From: Hippophae tibetana
Lineage: Eukaryota > Streptophyta > Magnoliopsida > Rosales > Elaeagnaceae
NCBI GenBank assembly: GCA_037013495.1
Contig: CM072801.1
Location: forward strand, 12,200,501 to 12,264,500
DNA: 64,000 nt
Reading direction: 5' to 3'
Numbering within the stretch: the first letter of the stretch is position 1; each line of letters begins with the position of its first letter. Made by a program: the position numbers and the translations under genes. Below the pieces are notes generated by a model. It ran no database searches, had not been told where the DNA came from, and saw only the letters and a list, made by a program, of their open reading frames with translations. Shown in pieces: positions 55,765 through 64,000 of this stretch.

Positions 55765-58534
55765 TATGTTTTCTAGAATTTAAAAAATTATTATGATACA
55801 TATTAAGAAATAAAAATTATATGTGAAAAAATGTTTATAAAATTAAATAATATTAATATTTTTCTTTTACATTAATGCTAATCGATTTCAATAAAAGAAT
55901 AAAGTTACATTCTAGTTGTCTCACAGTAATTTATATGTAATAATTATTTATTAATCAGGATATATAATTGACTTAATATTTTTATGATTAATAAATGATT
56001 ATCACGTAGATTATTACGAGACAATAAGTTAAAATAAACAAAAAAAATTCTTAATAAAAATATAACTAAACGTACGAAACAATGCTAAATTTTTAGTGAA
56101 ATAGCTGATTTGATTACAAGTTGATTGACTTTAACAATTCAAAAAATTTACCCCGAATCTGAAAAAAGAAGATAACTTGCTCAAATAATAAAAAAAAATC
56201 CAGCTACGATATCTTGTATTTTATTGGGTTCATTGCCGTAAATTATCAATAGGTATTATTTCCTGTACTTTACAGAATGATTTTTTTAATAGTGAGTAAT
56301 CAAAAAATGCATATAAACCAATTAGTTATGTTTGTTACAGTAGTTTAATTTTTTTAATTTTTATAACAATTTAGTTATTTTGTTATAAAAATGTGATAAT
56401 AAAATAATAAATAAACAGATTTAAAAAAAATATTTATTTTATTTTAAAATTATTTTATCCATATCTCAATAATAATTAAAAAATATGAAAAAAATAAAAA
56501 ATTAATCATTTATTACTATGCTTCACTTCTTTTAAAAAAAATCTAAACTATGTCATTAACATAATTAAGGAACTTATTCTAATAAGTTACATCCATTAAT
56601 ATTAACCCAAAAAGTAAGAATGTTCTTTGAAATTGATTCAAGTGTCTGTATCCAAACTAAACTTGTGAGTGGAAAGAAATAAAGAAAGAAAACTCTCTAA
56701 GCCTAACTAAAAGACACTCTGCGCGTGTAAATCCTAGTTAAGCGCTGTTTCCCACTATATTTTCCCCACTTCCTCCCTCGTCCTATCACTCATTCCTTAC
56801 TACTCTAAACCCATCTCCAAAAGTAAATTTTATTTTATTTTATATCAAAAATTATATTAAATTTTTATCATTTTCTAAGCCAACATCCCAAATATTACAC
56901 TAAAAAATATATTATTTTATAAAATAGAATATTTTTTTATTTTTATTTTACCAATTATTATAATCAATTAATTAAATAATTATATATTATTATTAGTTAA
57001 TTAAAAATAATAATAATTCACTACATAAAATATTATAATTATTAAATAAATTAAAATATCTCAAGAAATAATGGCATGGATTTGAACTATTAGAAAGATC
57101 TCAAAATAACACGGATATATTTTTTCAATATTTTAATAATATTAGAGGATTTAAAAATAATTTACTTGATTATTAAATTATTGTTTTATTTTATATTATA
57201 TTTTTAGTTTTATGTTATATTAATATTTTTTATTTTTTATTATGTAATTAATTTAAATTTATTATATATAATAAAAAATTTAACAATATTTTTAAAATTT
57301 TTTCTACATCATTGTTTTAGTTTATATTATTATTTTTTATCTATGTTTGTATTAATTATAGTATCTTTTTAGTCATTTTATATAATATACTTAATTTTAA
57401 TTTTTAAAATGTAATAAAAAATTTAAAAAAAATTAGAATTTAAAAAAAATAATGCAACATGAACAATATTTCTAGTTATGAATAGTATTTAGTACAGGAT
57501 TTGGTGCATCAACTTTGTACCAAATGTTGCACCAAATATAGAAATTTGAAGTAGAGTTGGAGATGATCTAAGGGTATTTAAAAAAATGATTATTATTTAA
57601 AATGAATATAAAACATATCAATATTTAAACTGATATTAAAACCAAACATTTTCAATATATTAAATAAGTATCTCTAATATACCATTAAGGTGACAATACA
57701 AAACATTAATCCGATTCAACTTAAATTAATGTTTATTGTTAATTAACTATTACTTATTTTATGCTTGCAAATGTATTGTATTTTCTTATAATTATAAATA
57801 AATAAATTGATTAAGAAAAATAATATTTTATAATATTAAAAATTATGTTATATTGTATAAAAAATATAAATATATATATACACACAACATAAATAAAAAC
57901 AAGATAAGAGTGCACACAACATAATATAATACAATTTATGTTATTTTTTATGAGAAAATATACGTAACATGTTAGAAATACTTAATAATTATATTTTATT
58001 CTGTGATTCAAATAAATATACATGGTATTTTTATATAAAAATTATAAGTAAATTAGATATGTCTAAAATAACTAAATATAGATATTATTAAAGTAAATAA
58101 ATATATATTAATATATATGTATATACATCAACATAATCAAATGCTTTATTTTTTTATTTGCACATTCAAATTGTTTTGGTGGTACGTTGGACTCGCATTC
58201 TCCAATTCAAGGCAGTTGCTACCATTTGGTTTACTTAGTAGATTTATAATATGTTTCATCTTCAACTATTATCTATAAAAAATTGTTACTCTATACTTAA
58301 TTACAAATATATATGTATAAATTCTAAAATTAAAGCAATAACTTATTATATGAAAAAAAATGTTAAATATATATAAATTTACAAACGTATTTACACTCAA
58401 GATTATTATTATGTTACATGTATGTTAAAAGTTTATTGAAAAATGAATAAATTTTTAATTTTTAAAATTAATTTGCCACATTACATATCACAATTGATTT
58501 GAGTACAAATTTATGTATTCTTATCATTTTATTT
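55765..58534. repeat. Segmental duplicate B, downstream of kinase gene
   Basis: Counterpart of 42330-43516 plus 48782-49822 in the same orientation. It is continuous except for a MITE-like insertion at 56812-57565 that duplicate A lacks. It includes the 3' flank of the receptor kinase gene. No other gene is seen in it. Confidence 0.8.
56812..57565. mobile_element. MITE-like element in duplicate B
   Basis: The 754-bp AT-rich segment begins CATCTCCAA and ends TTGGAGATG. Just inside the right end it carries GGTGCATCAACTTTGTACCA and TGTTGCACCAAATATAG. Such ends and TGCACCAAAT motifs are common in non-autonomous DNA transposons of plants. The matching position in duplicate A (near 48908) has unrelated short sequence instead. 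The superfamily is not determined. Confidence 0.6.
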
Positions 58535-61500
58535 TTATAATATTGTTTTAAGGTATTGAGTTTTGATCCTATTGAGTGTAACTGCAACGTCTTTCATGTT
58601 AGGTCTCTCTAATGGAGAATCATTTGAGCACAGTAGTGCCAACTCAATGATGGATGATAAGCACTCTAGTTTTACAGAATCGATATCAATAGTGTCTCCT
58701 TGTACTTCATTACTCCAAAGACTAATATCAGCAATTTCCATTACTTGTTTGGGGAAAGAGCTATTGATGATCCATTGCCTTAAGTTTAAACCTTCAGCTA
58801 ACAACATTTCATCTCTTGGGCTCTTTCTAGAAAAAGTTTCCAATAACATTATTCCATAACTATACACATCTCCCTTTGTAGACACTCTTCCTTGTACTCC
58901 ATACTCTATTAATTACAAAGAATGTTAAAAATTGCATTAGTACTTAACATTGAAATACATCAACTAAGAACAAATCAAAAGGAAAAAAAGAAAAATATTA
59001 TTACATGTTTGGATTCAATATTAAAAATAAACAAAAATATTATGTAAAAGGGGTCACTTAATCCCTTAATAGAAAAAAGATGTTATTTTGTCTTTTATTT
59101 TTATAAAAAAGATCAATGTATTTTTGATATAATATTTATCATAAAAATTATTAAAATATTGAATGAATAGTAACTTTTTTCATTTTTTTTTGTAAAATAT
59201 AAGAGATTAATTGAAGTGTATTTTTTTTTTTTGAGAAACGATTTAAAATATAAACAGTTATGTGTTTTGTGGAAAATAAAAAACATTGAAAAACATTTTG
59301 TAACCATCTAGCAAGTAGATTATACCATTGTTTCTATCTATAATAATTACTAAAAGAGTCTGGTAATTACAAAATACCTCTTTTCGAATTTTTATAGACA
59401 TCAAAAACCCTTATAAGTTTAAAAAATAAAAATTATACTCTTCTTAACGATATTTCTTATATTCTTAAGAAATTGTTTAAAAAAAATTTTAATTTAGGGG
59501 ATATTGTAAAAACTTAATATTACAGAGAATGCAGTTTCCTATTTTCCAAACATGAATTTTGTTTTTGTAAAGTTTGGTAGCAATTTTCCCTATAAACAAT
59601 GATGTGGTAATATTAATAAAAAATAGATGAATTTAACTTTCAAAATAAGCACTTGTTGTATCTATAAATTTTCTAAAAATGCTCAAAAATAATTATTGTC
59701 AAATAGAAATTAAAGCGCTTTAAAGTAGAACATCTAAGATACATACTTGGAATGAAATACTTTGAGATTTTCAACTAATTACCTGGTGCAATATAACCAA
59801 ATGTTCCAATAGTCCCAGTATGTGTCATTGATTTGTTTTTTGCCAGAAATTTTGATATGCCAAAGTCTCCTAAATGTGCGACCATGTCTGTATCCAAAAG
59901 GACATTGCTTGGTTTTAAATCACAATGAACTATTGATTCTGAATAACCATGGTGAAGATACTCAAGTCCTGAAGCAACATCAACCATAATGTTCACTCTT
60001 TGAAGAAAATCTAAATGCTTATCATTAGTATGCAAAAACTTCTCAAGACTACCATTAGGCATATACTCTAAAATCAAAGCTCTAAACTCAAGGTTTGAAC
60101 AAGAGCTTATAACTTTCATAACATTTCTATGTCTAACATTCCTCAACACTTTGCATTCTCTGTCAAAAGATGATGTTATTGCAACTCCCACACCCACTTC
60201 ATGCAAATTAAACACTTTCACAGCAACAACCTCTTCATTATTCATAATCCCTTTGTATACAGATCCAAAACTTCCACTTCCCAACAAGTTTGCTTCATCA
60301 AAGTTATTAGTTGCAAGAACAACCTCGCGGTATGTAATAAATTTATGATCTAAATCCAACCCAGTTGACTCTTCAGACACATTTTTGTTATTACTCCGCT
60401 TCTTCATGAACAGAACTAGAACTGAAACCACAAGTATTATCAACACAACAATTGGAGGAACGACATATTTAACCCAATTTGGTATATGTCTTTTCTTTGA
60501 AGAAGTTTGAGTAACTTGATGATCACAAGGTGGGAGCTTTAGCTTTAGGCTACTACCACATAGATCATCATTCCCTATGAAAGATAGCATTGTGAAGTTT
60601 TCAAAAGCCTCACCATTAGGAACTTCACCGCTTAGCATATTGAAAGATATATTCAAGTGCTTGAGATAAGAAAGTTTCTCTAATGACTTGGGTATTATAC
60701 CTGTGAAATTATTGTATGAAAGATCCAAGTCTTCTAAACTACCCAAGTTTCCAATAAGACTGGGAATGCTACCTTGGAATTCATTACTCGATAAGTTTAA
60801 GGTTTGAATCATCTTTAGATGTGATAATGTCTCTGGAATACTTCCTGATAAGTTATTCAAAGACAAATCTAATGTTTGTAAGAGTTGTAACTTTCCAACT
60901 TCTGAAGAGAGGTGTCCACTTATTGAATTGACAGAAAAATTCAAGAACCATAAACCATTTAGATTCCAAATAGTTTCTGGTATAGAAGTGAATGCATTAG
61001 CAGATAATGTGATGATCTCTAGTTGAGTAAAATTCCCAAAACAATAAGGTATAGGCCCTTGAAACTTATTTTCATCTAAAGAGAACTCAGTTAAAGATGT
61101 TAAGCTACAAAGATCATTCACAATAATTCCTTCAAAGTTGTTTCCTCTAAGACGCAATCGTCTTAGCATTCTCAAATTTCCAATAGAAGAAGGAACTTCA
61201 CCTATAAAATTATTGCTTGAAAAATCAACATCTGTTAACCTACTCAAGTTTCCAATTTCATAAGGAAGCTTACCTTGAATTTGGCATCTATCTGCATAAA
61301 ACAGTTGAAGGTTTTCTGATAGATTCCCTATAGACTTGGGTAGTGACCCTTTCAAAGGATTACTATTTATGACCAAAAATGACATATAGGGACATCTAGT
61401 CAAAGAAGTTATGAATTGAAGCTCTTTAGAAGATGAAAGATTATTACTTAGTTGGTTATGTTGTAAATTAAGAATCTGAAGAAAATGCAAATTTCCAAAA

Positions 61501-62735
61501 CTCATAGGGACTTGACCAGTGAAGAAATTTCTGGACAGTTCTAACAAATTGAGCATGGAAGCATTTGAAATAGACTCTGGGATTGTACCTTGGAATTGAT
61601 TGTAAAATATAACAAAATCTCTAAGCTTAGGAAGTTTGAAACCACTAAACTCTGGAATGTTTCCAGAGAAATTGTTACTCATTATTTGAATTACTTCAAT
61701 AGATGAAATGTTAAGAATTTGTTGAGGAAATCTACCAGAAAGACTATTGAAACCTACATTTAATATTTTTAGCGTAGGAAGTTGGCCAAACTCTTTTGGA
61801 ATCTCACCAGACAAGTAATTATTTACCAGACGAAGTTCTTCTAAGCTTGAAAGATTACTCAATGAAGAAGGAATAGTACCCACAAACTCATTATCGGCAA
61901 GATTCAAGTACCAAACTTTAGTTAGACAACCACTAAAGTCTCTAGGCAAGCTTCCTATCAATTTGTTTGTCATCAATTCTAATCTTTCAAGATATCTACA
62001 AAAGCACAAACTTGATGGAATTTGACCACCAATTGGGTTTTGGGAAAGGAAGAGAGTGTCAAGATTTGGAAGCAAATGACAAATATTCATTGGAATACCT
62101 CCAAAAAAGCTATTGTCTGTGAGAGCAAGAACTTTTAGACTTGATATGTTAAAGAGAGGAGGAGGAATTTTACCCTCAAAACGATTGAACTGTAGATTAA
62201 ACGCCACCAAGTTGGATAAATTTCCAATGTTATTTGGGATGTGCCCATGAAAGTTATTTGATCTTAGATATATGCTTTGAAGTCTTGTACAAAATTGGAA
62301 TATAGTTGATGGAATAGTACCTTGGAGTTTATTGAACATTAAGATAAAAACTCTAAGACGGCGCAATTTGCTTATTGATTCAGGTATGGTACCATGAAAG
62401 CTATTCTTGCGAAGATCTAGAACACCGAGGAAAGAAAGGTTGCCTATAGAGGGTGAGATGGTGCCCTGAAGTTGCATGTAAGAAAGGTTTAAAGAAGTAA
62501 CCCGACCTTGGTGGTTCCTACTACAAGTGATACCAATCCAATTGCACAAGGAAGTAGTGGTGTTCCAATTTGAAAGTGGTTGATTATTTGAAGGTAATTG
62601 GATTTGAGATTTGAAGTTTAGTAAAGCTTGTTGATCACTACGGTTTGAAGTAGTGGCAGAAGTTGCTTGTTGACATGTAAAGATAAGAAGTGTAAGAAGG
62701 TTAAGAAGAGCTTGTAATATGAAGAGTACTTTCAT
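58535..62735 (-). CDS. LRR receptor-like kinase, subfamily XII type, non-RD (two exons)
   Basis: Exons are 62735-59783 and 58905-58535. The 877-bp intron falls after GYIAP in the activation segment, the position typical of subfamily XII kinases, giving 1107 residues. A signal peptide (about 1-26) is followed by the LRRNT region (DQQALLNFKSQI, LCNWIGITC) and about 22-24 LRRs of the plant LxxNxLxGxIP type to about 720. One transmembrane helix lies at about 757-777. The kinase domain starts near 817 with GSGSFGSVYKG (819-829), catalytic Lys about 840 in VAVK, HCDLKPSNVLL (937 onward) and DFG (957-959). Cys replaces the Arg of HRD, making it a non-RD kinase like FLS2, EFR and Xa21, which sense microbial ligands at the plasma membrane. 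The ligand is unknown. All key catalytic residues are present and the gene appears intact. Confidence 0.93.
58906..59782 (-). other. Intron of receptor kinase gene
   Basis: Minus-strand donor GTAATT directly after GCACCAG and acceptor AATAG before AGTATGG. The join restores APEYGVQG, as expected in this family. The body is AT-rich and has no recognised element. Confidence 0.9.
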
Positions 62736-62824
62736 GATTATTGATTTCTCTTTGGTTTTTTGTTGCTTGTGTTTAGTTTTTTAAGCTTTTGGGAAGGTTT
62801 TGAATTGGACAATGATTCATGAAG

Positions 62825-62832
62825 TTTTTATA
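62825..62832 (-). promoter_or_regulatory. Candidate TATA box of receptor kinase gene
   Basis: The minus strand reads TATAAAAA about 90-97 bases upstream of the ATG at 62735. A transcription start near 62795 and a short leader of about 60 bases would follow. Only position and sequence support it. Confidence 0.45.
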
Positions 62833-64000
62833 GGAAAAACTTAGCTTTCAGGAGTCAATAATATAAATTAGCAAAGCCAAGGTGGGAACAGATGAACTTT
62901 TGATAATGTTGAGGACGGCTTCAATATGCTTTTTTTAGAATTTGCAAAAAGTGATCTTTGAGCTATGAAAGCAATTATGAAAAAAATTATGTTAGGTCAT
63001 AAAACATTTATTTTACCGTTAGAAATGTTTTTACAATATCTCAAAAAACATAAGAAAACAAGCCTCAATTGTTTTTTAATACTCTAGTCTATCAAATGGT
63101 CCTAAGTTACAAATTAAAATATTAAAAGGATTTTTTTTAATAACCTCACTAATATATGTTTTAAAAAAGTTTATCAATAAAAGTTTTTTTATAGCTTATT
63201 TTTTTTATAAGTAATAGAATTAATGAACATGTTTTTTTATAAGTAAAAGGATTAACAAATACATTTTTTTATAAATAAAATAATTAATAAATATATTTTT
63301 TTATAACTAAAATGATCAATGAGTTTTTTTTTAAGTTAGAGAACTAAAAAATGCTTTTACTTAAAGAAAATGGACCTCATAATATTTTCCGTAAAGTATA
63401 ATATAATTTTTAAACTTTAAAACACTACACAAATTTTTAAAATTTAAAATTTTATAATTTAATATTTAAATTTTAAAATCCTAGTAAATAATTAAACTAT
63501 AACTAATTCAAAATTTGAATTAAGAAGGAATAGAATAACATGTACATTTGGATTAAAATATTTTTGTTGTACTCCTTTTTTTGACATTTATTTTGATTAT
63601 TTACGTATATTTTGATCAATTTTAACAATAATGATACATCTTAATTTTCCATAATTTATTAAAATTATTGTTAAAATTGACAAAAATCTATATTATTAAC
63701 TTAAATAAGAATATTTCATACATAACAATTAAAATAAATAGAAAAATAATAATAATATTAAAATATTTATGTGTTCTCCTCAAAAATAAAAGTAAAATAA
63801 TATTAAAGATAATCCAAACTACCAACCCTAAGAGTAAGGATATACAAATTGAGCACAAACTGAACCACCTGCAAAATTACTTGACAAATTGTTATTTTTT
63901 GGCTCATAGGAGAAATGGAAGAATAAGGTCCACATCAACCAAGTCGTCACCCTGTACATTACGCTGTTTCTTCCCAGTCATTTTCTTGATCAAACAAGTG
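62833..64000. other. Upstream DNA of kinase gene to window end
   Basis: Should contain the kinase promoter in its first kilobase. Short repeats of the form TTTTTTTATAA(G/A)TA(A/G)A recur between 63170 and 63340. At the extreme end (about 63900-64000) composition becomes less AT-rich. A minus-strand frame there is open from the edge for about 30 codons, ending DLVDVDLILPFLL and a stop. It might be the tail of another gene, but evidence is thin. Confidence 0.4.

Noticed and set aside
59113..59307. 64-codon minus-strand frame in the kinase intron
   Set aside because: Low-complexity Phe/Tyr/Lys/Ile-rich translation of AT-rich intron DNA; the spliced model restores the conserved kinase sequence without it.

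Overview
The window is nuclear DNA from a flowering plant, most likely a eudicot. Its genes have short GT-AG introns in an otherwise very AT-rich sequence, and they belong to plant families: an OVATE family repressor, a polyol/sugar transporter, a subfamily XII-type LRR receptor kinase and a plastid-type TraB-like protein. The rest is LTR retrotransposons, MITE-like foldbacks and microsatellites. I cannot name the species from the sequence alone.

Four host genes can be supported. (1) A TraB-like protein gene on the plus strand (5182-14346) has five inferred exons, including a 38-bp mini-exon. Its first intron has been inflated to 5.4 kb by an antisense Copia element. (2) A polyol/monosaccharide transporter gene on the plus strand (23022-25211) has two exons and starts only 338 bp from the end of a young Copia insertion. 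(3) An OVATE family protein gene on the plus strand (36282-37205) is intronless. (4) A non-RD LRR receptor kinase gene on the minus strand (62735-58535) has two exons.

Mobile elements fill much of the remainder. At 2.2-3.9 kb there is a decayed Ty3/gypsy gag fragment. At 5.58-10.86 kb and 50.67-55.63 kb lie two members of one Copia family. The first is badly decayed and carries a triplicated 154-bp segment at its 3' end. The second keeps its 450-bp LTRs and an AGTAT target-site duplication but has lost two internal blocks. At 17.20-22.68 kb a second Copia family is nearly intact, with 247/248-bp LTRs, an AGTTA target duplication, one visible frameshift and a strikingly GC-rich leader. At 43.52-48.78 kb there is an old plus-strand Copia element with many stops. 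The 50.67-kb element is itself nested in the LTR of a still older Copia relic.

The most interesting architecture is at 42.3-58.6 kb. The DNA just downstream of the receptor kinase gene (about 55.77-58.55 kb) has a second, diverged copy at about 42.33-49.82 kb. That copy is split by the 43.5-kb Copia element and stops at the point where the kinase coding region would begin. It looks like a tandem duplication at a receptor kinase locus that lost its second gene. MITE-like insertions distinguish the two copies.

The genes are unrelated in function and do not form an operon-like system. The long stretches at 14.4-17.2, 25.2-36.3 and 37.2-42.3 kb are AT-rich non-coding DNA with degenerate tandem and dispersed repeats. 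I found no tRNA, rRNA or CRISPR and no novel multi-gene system.
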